NCBI GenBank assembly: GCA_905116865.2 | Contig: CAJHNH020007046.1 | Span: forward strand, 166,001-230,000 | Direction: 5' to 3' | DNA from: Candidula unifasciata | Taxonomy: Eukaryota > Mollusca > Gastropoda > Stylommatophora > Geomitridae | Length of the DNA: 64,000 nt | Part shown: in pieces, positions 35,170-47,500 of the stretch | Position numbering within the stretch: the first letter of the stretch is position 1 | How the letters are laid out: every line of letters begins with the position of its first letter | Translations under genes and position numbers: made by a program | The notes under the pieces: model-generated | What the model was told of the DNA's origin: nothing | Database searches by the model: none | The model's input: only the letters and a program-made list of their open reading frames with translations

Positions 35170-36250
35170 TAAGAAGTGTCTGGTCCCAGCCCCCCCGCAA
35201 CAACACTCATCAATGCATTCCCCCCCCCCGCCAACATCAAACCTCTTGCTCATGCAAGTGAATGAATTAGGAACTGGCATCTATGCACCTGGGACAATTT
35301 CACATTTACTCTGTCCCTTCTTTAGTTGAATTATTTGTGATTTTTCTAAGAGCTGACACGCTAATAGTACCATTTGCAAACTGATTAAAAGTTCACCCTG
35401 TTTCCCCGTTTCACCCTTAGTGTTGGATATCTTCTAGAACAATTTAACTCAAACCCAAAAGATCAACATGATAAAAGCTGACCAAAAACGCATGGTGGAG
35501 AAGAGAATTAGAGAGTGAAGTGGGACAAAAATTGAGGATAACTTAGGGTTGAGTTGCACACGATAGCAATAGATAGGGTAACAGCATGATTTAATTGAGG
35601 AGGGTCCAGGCGCTACTGGAGGGTAGAAGAAGAATACTGTACCATCACTCAAAGTTGACCATATTCTTAGTAAATGTTTCCACGGTGAGGCGCACATGCT
35701 GTCTGGAGGTGACAGGTATGAGCTTTCTATTTTCATGTTGTCTAGTGTGTTCTATCTTTCTACTTCTTTCTATGAGTGTTGGTTGATCAATACATTGTTT
35801 GTTACTTTATTAATATCACTTAACATTAGCATCAAGTGATATAGATACAATGTGCCATCAGGCCTAGCTGTAAACCACAACATTACATGCCAACCGTAAC
35901 TTTAAGGCTGAACACAAAAAGAAAAATAACACCAACTGCTTTTTATATAAGGCAGTTATGACCAACTTAAATCAGCTAAGAATATTTCAACAACTTGTAA
36001 GGAAATGGAACAGATTTTTTTCTTGGGGGGGGGGGGGTGTAAACCGATGAGTACAGCACATAATGAAGATAAAAGAAAAATTATGGAGATTTCAGTGTAG
36101 GGGAAACTGCAAGCTAGTTTGTGGTGCAAAAGGCTGTAAGACAACTGCATGCTTGAGTTCAACTTCAGACTAGCAGCAGACCACTGTACTGATTTTTTTT
36201 TTTAACAACAGTATAAATAAACACTGTACCATTCAGAAAGCAATGGCAAA
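35170..36250. other. No gene seen
   Basis: C-rich runs at 35190-35230 and a G run near 36026-36040. The remaining sequence is AT-rich with only short frames. Confidence 0.35.
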
Positions 36251-36255
36251 CTAAA

Positions 36256-36640
36256 GTTAGTCACATATCCTTGACAGCAGTGGCTCTCAACCTTCTTAAT
36301 GTCGCGACCCTTTAATATTATAATTCATGTTGTGGCGACCCCCCCCCCCCCCCCCCCCCCCCCGAAGAAAACTTTAGTGAATATGTATGTGTTTTCCGAG
36401 TGTCTTAGGCAATCCCTGTGAAAGGGTCGTTTGACCCCGCCAAAAGGGCCATGGACCACAGGTTAATAACTGCTGCTTTACAGGATGTTGCAGAACCAAT
36501 ACCAACATTTGTTGGCTTATCTGGTTTTATTAGGCAATTTTACATCACTGCCTCTGAACAGTCAGGGCTACATAGCATTGTGAACATCAACGCAAAGCGG
36601 TTTGTAGCCAACGAATGTAAAACTGCCTAGTAAAACCACA
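36256..36640 (-). mobile_element. SINE family A split by a SPIN-like element
   Basis: GTTAGTCACATATC at 36256-36269 and GATGTTGCAGAACCAATACC from 36484 are the two halves of the reverse complement of SINE A (GGTTAGTTGCGTATCCTTTACAGGACGTTGCAG, given here in two parts by position). The copy is diverged toward 36640. Confidence 0.65.
36278..36475 (-). mobile_element. SPIN-like hAT MITE nested in SINE A
   Basis: Flanked by CTTGACAG (36270-36277) and CTTTACAG (36476-36483), a target duplication with one mismatch. It carries CAGTGGCTCTCAACCTTCTT, ATGTCGCGACCCTTTAATA, CATGTTGTGGCGACCCC, then GTGTTTTCCGAGTGTCTTAG and TGTGAAAGGGTCGTTTGACC, in the same order as SPIN ends. A C-run has grown at 36339-36363. 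Confidence 0.85.
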
Positions 36641-36659
36641 CAACAGCTGATAAATGTGT

Positions 36660-38500
36660 GGCTTGGTTTTGGGAAGTTGTGATGAGGATAAGCAACTCTT
36701 TTTTAACTCCACAAGACAAAACTCTTGATTTCAAGGCTTTTATTTCAGGTTTTAAATTAATTTTTCAGACGATTGCAATGATGAGCAAGGCAAACACAAG
36801 CACACACAAACACTCAACATTGCATACAGCAATCTTGTTAATACTGTAACCGCTTGCATAAAATTACTGCATGCTCTCCACCACAAACATACACAGACTT
36901 CATTAAAGTGACCGCTAACACTTCAGTCCATTGCCTCTTGAAAATATTGTGTGCATCAATTGCTGAAAACAAAGCACTCTTGTTTCAGAAACATGTATGC
37001 TGTTTTAAAGCAACAGCTACATTTTCTATCAAGACATTATTTTCTAGCATACTTTATGTAAACATTTTTTTTAAACACTAGAAAGTAAAAAATAATGCAT
37101 TCTGACAAAACATAAGGTATCCGAATATCGCTTTCTGAATTAATTAAATGCGAGAACTGGAAGAAAAGGTTGAGAAACCTCAAAATACAACCTTTTCCAA
37201 AAGCCAATAAAACCCCTACAATTATCAGGGACCCATATGGGTGAGAGAGAAAAAAATGAAATGAGTTTGTGACATCCACATTAAAAATGATTTACTGAGT
37301 CATCATCAGATGGCATGGGCTTATCCTGTGGTCTACAGTAGTGTACATAAACTCATGTGATATCTTTCCATGCCGTTGTATTCTCTTCTTTTCAGGGTCT
37401 TCTCGAATATCTTGACTTTCACCCATTCCAGATTTGGTCTTCTTATGTGGCCAACTGAGTTTCACTTCCTTTCTCTGACTTTATGGTGTCTTTGTCTCTT
37501 TAGAGATACCTTACTTGTCTTCTGATTTTTCTTGCTTTTATCTTCTAATGGAGCACAGGTTCTTTGTAAAGACTTGTTCCTGATTTGCAACTGGATTCTC
37601 ACATCAGTCAGTGGCCAGTTTTACATCGACATTCCGAAGTTGCTTTCTCCAAAATGTAGGGTGAGGTACATGTTATCTGGCTTCCCTTTGGGGCCCTAGT
37701 AATACTCAAGGAGAACACCCCCCCCCCCCCCCTTTTTTTTTTTCACAACAGAATTCTGCAGTATTTACTGTACTAACAGACTGGCATCTAACTCAAGTAT
37801 ATCATAAAACAAATCAATTTCAAGGACAACATTTCTAAACTGACAAAGAACATGCCAAATCCACACTCTAACACAGCACATGCAAGCTCTACTATTAACA
37901 TGCGTTCTTGGGCACTCACAACTGTTGCTCGTACAAAAACACACACAAGGTATTTTGAACAACTGCAAAATCAAGTAGAATTTATAAAAACCTATGTAGT
38001 TTTATGTATTAAAAAATGACAATGTACAATAATTTACACAACTTTGAATATTCATCAATTGATTATGGAAAAGAAATATTTGCAACAGCTCATACAAAGT
38101 GATAAGTCTGAACCCGGGGTATTCACAACATGTGACAATGTTGAAAACACAAAAACTGAACCAACACATCAACAATGAAAATGTCTGTGAAATGGCTGGG
38201 AAGGGGGTGGGGGGGGGGGGGGGGACTCGGGTCATCTACAGCAGTCAAACGGCATGGGTGTGAATCAGCTTCACTAGAACAATGGTGTGCGGCATATGCT
38301 ACTAGAAGCCACAGTGAAGGGATGACGCAAGCACACAATCCACAAGTTAACATTTAAACAAAACAAAACTACAGTACTACCCAAAAGGTTGCTTTTCAAC
38401 ATTTCAGTCATCCCTGTGTTGGCTGCAGAGCTCTATTTTAGGAGGGAAGGGTTTAGATCCCATGCCCAAATAAAACAGCATTGCCAAAAATCTTGTACAA
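36660..38500. other. No gene seen
   Basis: 37310-37640 resembles a decayed minus-strand LINE RT tail (LINE family F-like). A C/T run lies at 37718-37743 and a G run at 38207-38223. The rest is AT-rich, without recognisable features. Confidence 0.35.
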
Positions 38501-38509
38501 GTGATGCAT

Positions 38510-39095
38510 TTTTGATTGTGTTATTTCAGTTTTAGCATATGCCCGTGAAAGCTGGAGAATCGTTAGAGATGAGGAACGAAAGTTAAATGCATCTGCAAAC
38601 TAGAGCCTGAGGAAAATAAAATGGGCAAAATAAGTGAAGAAATAAGAGAACTGTCTAGGCAACCATTGGTATCAGTTATAAGAAAGAGAAGATGGTGCTA
38701 TATTGGATACATTCTCAGAAGCCAACACAGAATCACACAAGAGGCAGCAGAATGGAAAATAAAGCTATTAAGGAGGTGACGCTCAAAAGAAACTCTCAAA
38801 TGAACGCTGATGAGAGAGGCCAAAGCTGCTGGACTGGATTCTATCCATGATATCGAATTGACTGTACAAGATAAAACAGAATGGAGAATAGACTGTGAGC
38901 CCAAACTGCACAACCAGACAATGAATAAATGAATATTCTTTGCAAGAAACTCTCAAATGAACGCTGATGAGAGAGGCCAAAGCTGCTGGACTGGATTCTA
39001 TCCATGGTATTGATTTGACTGCCCAGGACAGAACAGAATGGAGAATAGACTGTGAGTCCTAATGGCACAACAGACAATGAATGAATGAATATTCT
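38510..39095 (+). mobile_element. RTE-like LINE 3' end with tandemly duplicated tail
   Basis: It encodes ILAYARESWRIVRDEERKLN, then RKRRWCYIGYILRSQHRITQ, AAGLDSIHDIELTVQDKTEW and an AATGAATAAATGAA tail at 38920-38935. The last 150 bp is repeated directly at 38944-39090 with its own AATGAATGAATGAAT. A further tail of the family lies at 60925-61045. Confidence 0.7.
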
Positions 39096-39099
39096 TTAC

Positions 39100-39350
39100 T
39101 ATCAATGCAGAACCAACCCCAGCATTTTTTTTATGCAGTGTTTTTTATTAGGCAGTTTTATGTTCAGTAGCGGAGTGCTTATGGGAATGCCCTGAGTGCT
39201 GTGATGTCGGTTCTTGAATCAAATCAAATCAATGTTCAGTAGTTTGCCACTGTCTCTGACAGGTTGGCTCTTGATACCACTGTCAAAACCGACACAAGAT
39301 GGTCTGCTGCCAAATCACCCGCTGCTGGAATTGAACCCGGCACCTTGGAA
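39100..39350 (-). mobile_element. SINE family A, interrupted
   Basis: ATGCAGAACCAACCCCAGCA and GGCAGTTTTATGTTCAGTAG, then after a 60-bp LINE-tail insert, GTTCAGTAGTTTGCCACTG to GAATTGAACCCGGCACC. The repeated TGTTCAGTAG on both sides is a 10-bp target duplication of the insert. Confidence 0.6.
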
Positions 39351-39369
39351 TTATGAAGAGCCTCCTAAT

Positions 39370-39515
39370 AAGCATGTAAAAGGTGATGAATTTAGGGTTT
39401 ACTGAAATCGGAAGTGTTGAGCGAAAGGTGCGGATACAGCAGCCAAGCTGTAAACATCACAACAAGCCAACCACTTATTTACGGGTAATTGCAGAAGAAA
39501 AACCGCAACTACAAC
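39370..39515 (+). mobile_element. Retroposon family D
   Basis: GTAAAAGGTGATGAATTTAG, GTTTACTGAAATCGGAAGTG and GTTGAGCGAAAGG are shared with copies at 50995-51110, 53465-53620 and 62460-62585. Confidence 0.5.
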
Positions 39516-40345
39516 TGAAATACAAACACTACTTTTAAACAAAGTACTTGGAACTGAAACACCTTTACCAGGCAAGGTAGGCCTTGAGAATTTTTTTTTT
39601 TACAGACAAGAAATGAGAGTTAACCTTACAAACCCTAGAATACATATGTCAAGCATAAATCTGGAATATATTTTCAACACTCTTGACGTTTTCCTTCCAC
39701 TCGTTGTCTACCTCTTGCCTGCCTTTCTTGACCCATCAAAATTTTTTATTTAAATATATTTTTTTTTTAAATCAAAAATAATTCAACTGAAGACATCCCT
39801 AAACAAGTTGATGAAAACAAGATTACAGAAGGCAGCTAGACAGACCCAGCAGACTAGAATCTTCAGCGTAAGAACAGAATCTTGTGGATTCAAAGCACAT
39901 CTTCACCAAAGACGGAAGTCTCAAAAGTTGACATTATGCAGTTGAAAACCTTTAACAACACCCAGAGAAGAGCAGACAAGACTGCTTCAAACTGGTGAGA
40001 AAATGCAAATCTAAACCACAGAGACAAGCCTAGGACAAATTGTGGGGGGACTGGCCAAGACTGAATGTTCATGGTGGTATAAATGGCTGCAGATGCCAAC
40101 TGCACTACTGGTTAGTCTCAACATGTGGGGCTCATATTACAATCAGATCCCAGGTACTGGAAAGAGCAGAACAGTACAACCACAGCCAGTAAGCAGCATG
40201 TTATAAAAGTCATGCGTTATTAATAAGGATTTTCATCATAGCACTCTGGAAAGATCTAATCGCCTCCTCATAAGCTCCACAAGTATAAAATGACTGATGA
40301 TGGCTGTTCTGTGTTGATTAATCAAACTCTTGCACCCGTGGTGAA

Positions 40346-40545
40346 GTGTTAATTTCTTGCAGCTCCAGAATGCACCCTCATGTCCATCAGCATCACAGTC
40401 ATACCACTTGCCCCATTCATCTTGGTTGTAAATGCAGACTGATAACTGCTTCTGTCCGTTATCGGACCAGCCATAGCAACCACAGTGTCAGCAAGATAAT
40501 CTGCATGCTTGTTGCCTTGAACACTTGCGTGGCCCAGCACAAAGA
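40346..40545 (-). mobile_element. LINE RNase H fragment
   Basis: The minus strand reads MLGHASVQGNKHADYLADTV, a form of the RNase H motif GHxxVxGNxxADxLA. Confidence 0.55.
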
Positions 40546-40599
40546 AGGGATGACTAGGTTAGCAAGTGTTCATGAGAGTGGCAGAGGGCATGTTGTGGT

Positions 40600-41300
40600 T
40601 CTAGGATAACAAGATGCAGAAAAATGAGGCCATTTGCAGAAAAGTGTCACCAGTGCCAGATTGACAACATTCACACAGCAATCAACCTAAGTCTGTGAGA
40701 AACAGACAAGGTTCACACACAGTACACACCAACCACGTTTACTCCTGATATGCAGCCACAAATAAATAAGCAATCTTGGACAAGTGTTTGAGAAAGAAAT
40801 ATAATGAAAACAGCAAACAACACAAGATAAGTAGATGACTGTGATATTCACAAATAAGGTTTAAATTATGCAGCTTCCCACCGTTTATCTTACTTAAACA
40901 ATGATAACAATCAGCAAATAGGTATTTAACCCTCACCTGGCCCATTAATACCAGGTTATTAAATTCATCCTAGGGTGGTTTCATTTGGGCTTTGCACTGA
41001 CTGATTCAACACCAGGCTACTCCCAGACAAGCGGACAGACATAACAAACCAACTAAAAATACACACATTTCTGCAGTAAACCCAACAACAAATTCTGGTC
41101 ACGCCCTGGTGTGTATAAATATTGGGCTGGGGATTTCTCCAAGTCTGGCACAACAGCAGCTGTTATTTAAAATGAGAGCACTATCTGTTAAAGAAAAGTC
41201 TGCCACCATGTAACCTAGAAACATCTCCCTGCTAACCTCTCACTAGTTACGCTATCTGACCTAGAAACATCTCCTTCCCACTGTCCTGTCACTGGTTCAA
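40600..41300. other. No gene seen
   Basis: AT-rich sequence without recognised features. Two related 60-bp segments (CTAGAAACATCTCC) occur near 41214 and 41260. Confidence 0.35.
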
Positions 41301-41324
41301 ACTATATGACTTACAGTCACAACT

Positions 41325-43110
41325 AACACTAACAACAGTGTTGTTCCAGACCCCCAACACGGTCACAACTAACACTTCAATGACTGATATGTTACCAGAC
41401 CTGGAGGCCTGCAGTCGTCACAACTAACATGTTTCCAGACCTGGAGGCCTGCAGTCACAACTAACATGTTTCCAGACCTGGAGGCCTGCAGTCGTCACAA
41501 CTAACATGTTTCCTGACCTGGAGGCCTGCAGTCGTCACAACTAACATGTTTCCAGACCTGGAGGCCTGCAGTCACAACTAACATGTTTCCAGACCTGGAG
41601 GCCTGCAGTCATCACAACTAACATGTTTCCAGACCTGGAGGCCTGCAGTCACAACTAACATGTTTCCAGACCTGGAGGCCTGCAGTCGTCACAACTAACA
41701 TGTTTCCAGACCTGGAGGCCTGCAGTCAGTCACAACTAACATGTTTCCAGACCTGGAGGCCTGCAGTCACAACTAACATGTTTCCAGACCCTGGAGGCCT
41801 GCAGGCCTGCAGTCACAACTAAACATGTTTCCAGACCTGGAGGCCTGCAGTCACAACTAACATGTTTCCAGACCTGGAGGCCTGCAGTCACAACTAACAT
41901 GTTTCCAGACCTGGAGGCCTGCAGTCACAACTAACATGTTTCAGACCTGGAGGCCTGCAGTCACACACTAACATGTTTCCAGACCTGGAGGCCTGCAGTC
42001 ACAACTAACATGTTTCCAGATCTGGACCTGGACCTGGGCCTGCAGTCACAACTAACATGTTTCCAGACCTGGAGGCCTGCAGTCATCACAACTAACATGT
42101 TTCCTGACCTGGAGGCCTGCAGTCACAACTAACATGTTTCCAGACCTGGAGGCCTGCAGTCACAACTAACAAGTTTCCAGACCTGGAGGCCTGCAGTCAC
42201 AACTAACAAGTTTCCAGACCTGGAGGCCTGCAGTCACAACTAACATGTTTCCAGACCTGGAGGCCTGCAGTCACAACTAACATGTTTCCAGACCTGGAGG
42301 CCTGCAGTCACAACTAACATGTTTCCAGACCTGGAGGCCTGCAGTCACAACTAACATGTTTCCAGACCTGGAGGCCTGCAGTCACAACTAACAAGTTTCC
42401 TGACCTGGAGGCCTGCAGTCACAACTAACAAGTTTCCAGACCTGGAGGCCTGCAGTCATCACAACTAACATGTTTCCAGACCTGGAGGCCTGCAGTCACA
42501 ACTAACATGTTTCCAGACCTGGAGGCCTGCAGTCACAACTAACAAGTTTCCAGACCTGGAGGCCTGCAGTCACAACTAACATGTTTCCTGACCTGGAGGC
42601 CTGCAGTCACAACTAACATGTTTCCAGACCTGGAGGCCTGCAGTCGTCACAACTAACATGTTTCCAGACCTGGAGGCCTGCAGTCACAACTAACAAGTTT
42701 CCTGACCTGGAGGCCTGCAGTCACAACTAACATGTTTCCAGACCTGGAGGCCTGCAGTCACAACTAACATGTTCCCTGACCTGGAGGCCTGCAGTCACAA
42801 CTAACATGTTTCCAGACCTGGAGGCCTGCAGTCGTCACAACTAACATGTTTCCAGACCTGGAGGCCTGCAGTCACAACTAACATGTTTCCAGACCTGGAG
42901 GCCTGCAGTCACAACTAACAAGTTTCCAGACCTGGAGGCCTGCAGTCATCACAACTAACACTTCAACAACAATGTTGTTCCAGACCCCTACACTGTCACT
43001 TCTATCACTTCAATGACTGATATGTTTTCAGACTTGGTGGCCTGCAGTCACAACTAACACTTCGACAATAGTGTTGTTTTCCAGACCTGGTGGCAGGCAC
43101 AGTCACATCT
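41325..43110. repeat. 37/40-bp minisatellite, about 41 units, with longer flanking units
   Basis: The core array 41394-42950 repeats CAGTCACAACTAACATGTTT plus CCAGACCTGGAGGCCTG. A minority of units have three extra bases (CAGTCGTCACAAC or CAGTCATCACAAC). Point variants (AAG for ATG, CTG for CAG) recur in non-adjacent units. At both borders, units are longer and contain ACTTCAACAACAGTGTTGTT. Confidence 0.95.
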
Positions 43111-44320
43111 AATAATTCAACAACAGTGATTTTCTAGAGCTTTTCTACACTTCTTTTGTGACAACAGATAAAATTGGAAAATCACTATTGTAATTATCAC
43201 TATCTGGGTCAACAGTCTTTCAATATGAACTGGTGATCTAACTCTGCTGTGAAGGTCACAGTCAAGTCAGATGACAGTAACACCCCAGCCTGCTTCTCTC
43301 ACAACAGTTTACTGTCACAACAAGACAGGCTTCTCAACTGTCTACCATCCACTTTCCCCTGTCTGTCCTACTGGCAGTCAAGTACTCTTTCAGTTTTACA
43401 GTCATTACTTTGTCATATTTTGCTGTGGTGAAGCTATAAACCCATTTCAAAATACTATGTGAAAATATGTACAGAATCTGAATATTCTCTGTTTTTATCA
43501 CCAGCATGAACCTGATATACACAAGTTTACATGGAGAGGGTGAGTGTGTTTAAACTTGCTTGCCTGAGCTGTGTCCGACAGTTATAAACTAGAGAAATAA
43601 AATACATCTCACCCAATGAAGGTACAGACAGAAGAAGGTGACCAGAAAACATAAACCACATCACCAAACTTCTCATCTAGTCCTCTTCAATATGTTTATA
43701 AAATATTTTCTTGGAGCTTTTGTGACACAACGTCTTGAATGTATGAATAATGTTCTCTTGCCATCTCTCATGACATGTCTCCATGTGTGTGCATCCTTTG
43801 CCTGTTCTTCACTCCTAGCCCTGACAATATTTGGCCTGCCTATTACTGAAGCTGATGGCTTTTTTTTTTAATTTAAACAAATATTAACAGGCCAGGCCAC
43901 TTGAGAAATCGCCTCACAATAACATTCTATCAGATTTAAAAAAATAAGGGGAAACAAATATGAGCGACGTTCATTAACAGTAAAATAACACCCATCCACA
44001 GAACATTCCAGACAGATCTCAAACTAGCACATGGCTAACACACTCAGACTGGAACAACTTGACCCTAATCAAACAATGCATCTCTGCAACGTGCCTGTAA
44101 ATACCCTGAGTGTGCCATTCCCCCCCCCCCCCTCCCCAAAGAAACAGCACCGAGGAACAAACTGTTATCTTTATAAAAGACAGTGAGTGTGCTGAACACT
44201 AATCACATCTGCTGCAAACAGATCTCACCTTCAACTGTAGAACCACTAAGATGTATGCACTCATTTACACAGGATGAAGGGGACACACTTGTAAGACCTC
44301 TCTCCTTTCTAATCAGCTGC
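43110..44320. other. Region downstream of NAA15; no gene seen
   Basis: The NAA15 3' UTR should lie in the upper part. A C-run at 44120-44135 and a T-run near 43860 are present. Confidence 0.35.
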
Positions 44321-44327
44321 TCTCATA

Positions 44328-44525
44328 TCATGATTCACTGAACACTGACCCATTGACTAAAATTTGTTCTGCTGGGATGTCGCCGCTAACACTGTTTGCT
44401 GAGGGGGTCACAAAGGCTGCAGCGTAGGGAAAAAGCCTGTGACACTGAGACTGATAGTCGGTGGCCGCTTTCTCACATGTGCCCAGGTCTCCTCGACATA
44501 AACACTCCAGCACCTGTATGCAGTT
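44328..44525 (-). CDS. NAA15: NAA15 last exon and stop
   Basis: Acceptor TATACTTCAG, 65 codons and TGA at 44330-44328. It encodes [20 protein letters not shown] and [11 protein letters not shown], matching the C-terminus of orthologues. The last 30 residues are divergent, as is usual for this tail. No clear AATAAA was seen close downstream; an ATTAAA on the minus strand lies near 43869-43874. Confidence 0.94.
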   Translation of the reverse strand, partial: NCIQVLECLCRGDLGTCEKAATDYQSQCHRLFPYAAAFVTPSANSVSGDIPAEQILVNGSVFSES

Positions 44526-47500
44526 CTGAAGTATAATAAAATAGCAGTTTTTTTAAAGAACTGCTCAGAAAATAGAAACTTCATATTTACCAGAGCTTTT
44601 GGTTTATTGCAGTCTTTTGAATAGTTCAGAGGGGTGTGACCACTGGATCCAGCCGACACTTTACATTCAGAGGCAAAGCAAGATGGCTATACAATCAGAC
44701 TGCTGTTGGTACTGACTATATATATGTCCATCTTGCCTTTTTTTCCCTGGTATAGAATGTACAGATCAAGTAGCCACACCCCACTGCACCATTCTCTTCA
44801 CACCTTACTGATCTACACACAATTCCATTTTGTTTACTGGCTCCCAAAGGGCCTTGACCACATCTAGCTTGTCATGTATCAAGTGATACATACATACCCA
44901 GTGATACAGCACCACCTTCCAATCAGTCTCTTTATTCCCCAACACACCTGCACGCCATGGAGTACATTTCCAAAGGATGCTAACTACCAGGGAACTGAAA
45001 TTATGCTTGCCACTGGAATGAGCATATCTTTCTCATCATATCCTTGTGAGTCGGTCAGTCCCGTTTGTGCAGATGGCTCTTAAGCCAGTGAAAAATTTGC
45101 TGGGGTGGCCTTGACCTTCATTCTCAAACTCCCCCGTGTGGGTTCCGGGGCCCCATTGTAAGGAAAACAATAGACCCACTGCCTCCCCAAAAGCATGTCG
45201 TAAGAGTCGACTAATTGGGGAGCTTCCTTTGAAGTCGGAGTGCATCTGCCGGAGAGGCAAGGAACCAACAGTCTGTATTCAAGAGAATGAGATCTGTAAA
45301 ACTGATGCACACGCAACACTCAGGTTCTGGAGCGGGACTGCAGTTCAGTAGTGGACGATCAACCAGAACTTTCCGCCAGAGTGTACAGCTGGTGAACGCG
45401 AAGAAGAAGAAGATTCTCAAACTAAATGTGGTATCAAATCCTAGGCTTTGTTGTACTAAGCTTTTGCATTAACACATCCCCCCCCCCCCCCCCCCCCCAT
45501 GCACTTTTTCTACCTCTCAACACAGGTCCATCTGTATAGATGATGACATCACTTGGGTTGAAATTGTCATGAATCAGTTCTTGAATTACTGATTCTGCAC
45601 TGCCTGCTGTTAACCTGCCTAATATGATTAAAAGCCCATGCAAGTGTGATTTGTGCTCTGACAGCCTGATCCACACTCCTCTGTTCGCCCAGTGTTTTGA
45701 TGACTACACACATTTTTAATTTGTGTCTTCTGCTTAGACTGACCCAGCCTAAGTCTTGCATCAGGAAACCCTCTGGAAAATGAACGCAGCAGGTGTCATA
45801 GTGAATTATTCCCCCATGTGGGCTCCAAGGCCTTGTGGAGATGATAATAGACCGAGTCAACTAACGGGGGCTTCCTTCAAAATCAGAGTGCATCTACCTG
45901 AGAGACACGGAACCAACAGTCTGCACACAAATAGGTCAGATCTGTAAAACTGATGTGCATGCAACACTCAGGTTTTTGAACACGATTTACAGTCCAGAGG
46001 TGGATGAACAACCAGAAAATTCGGCTGGAGGTTACAGCTGGTAAATGTGAAGAAGAAGCAGAAGATCACTCAGTGCCAACTCTTTATAAGTGTAAGAGTC
46101 AGCAACAATCCAGTATGCCATCAACTATAAAACGGAGTCTGTTTCTTTCCTTTTTATAAATAATATATTGTTAAATAAAGATGAGAATAACAATAATTGC
46201 ATTTCTGTTTGTTTGTTGTTGGCTGTGCTTATGCAAATCTGAAACATGGAGGATACAAAACCGTACAGCTGTTTGAAAAGGAAAGCAACATCTAAATCAA
46301 CAGGTTTAGATTATCTACAGCAGTTTGAAAAGGTAAGCAACATCTAAATCAACTGGTTTAGATTATCTACAGCTCAGGAAAGCATTAAAAAAAACAGAAC
46401 ATGTATTGTCAACAGCAGCAGAAATATGACAGTGACAGGCCACACCAGTCAGCAGGGCGAGAGGAGGTAAAAAAGTAATTGGGGGGGGGGGGACGACGAC
46501 GAAAGAGAAACATTTTTTTGGTAAGTATGACAAATTAAACCAGAAAGTTACGAGGAGATAATGACATACACAACCAGCTAGAGCACAATATGTTTTTTGA
46601 ATTGTGGAATCGAGGAACCTGAACATGAAAACTGGATCTAATATGCAATTGCCACATATCCTTATCAAGACTATCACTTAAACAGCACAACAATTGCGAA
46701 AAAAACTGAATTACCTGAATGGTTATACCATGTAAATGAGAATCTAGACAGGTGGCAAGGATGGCCGCTTCTTCCTGCCGAGATTTATCTAGCTTGTACA
46801 TCATGCGTGCACCTGCAACAATTAATTATTAGTCTGATTACAGACACTGCATTGTTATCACCTGCAATAACTGTTTATAAGACTGATTACAGACACTGCA
46901 TTGTTATCACTTGCAACACTGTTTATTAGTCTGATTACAGAAACTTCTTCTTCTTCGTGTTCACCAGCTGTAAACTCTGGCGGAAAGTTCTGGTTGCTCG
47001 TCCACTACTGAACTGCAGTCCTGCTCCAGAACCTGAGTGTTGCGTGTGCATCAGTTTTACAGATCTCATTCTCTTGAATACAGACTGTTGGTTCCTTGTC
47101 TCTCCGGCCGATGCACTCCGACTTCAAAGGAAGCTCCCCAATTAGTCGACTCTTACAACATGCTTGTTGAGGAGGCAGTGGGTCTATTCTTGTTTCCCCC
47201 ACAATGGGGCCGCGGAACCCACACGGGGGATTACAGAAACTGATTTGATATCACCAAGTAGTGCAGTTATAGTAAACAAATTGAAAGCGCAAAAACAATG
47301 GTCGGAACAGAACAGTGCAGCAGCTAGGAGTGACCAGGGATCTGGCCGACACTCAACATTCGGGACAGGGGTGAGGCAGACATATAATCAGACTGTTACT
47401 GGTACCAGCAGAATTGGAACTCTGGAAGATGAGGGCGGGAATATTTCGAGTCCTATGATGTTGGTTCTTAACTCAAAAATGTATTGTTATTTATCATAGT

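Noticed and set aside
41394..42950. CRISPR-like regular array
   Set aside because: The whole unit repeats with no unique spacers and variable unit length (37/40 bp), in an animal genome: it is a minisatellite.
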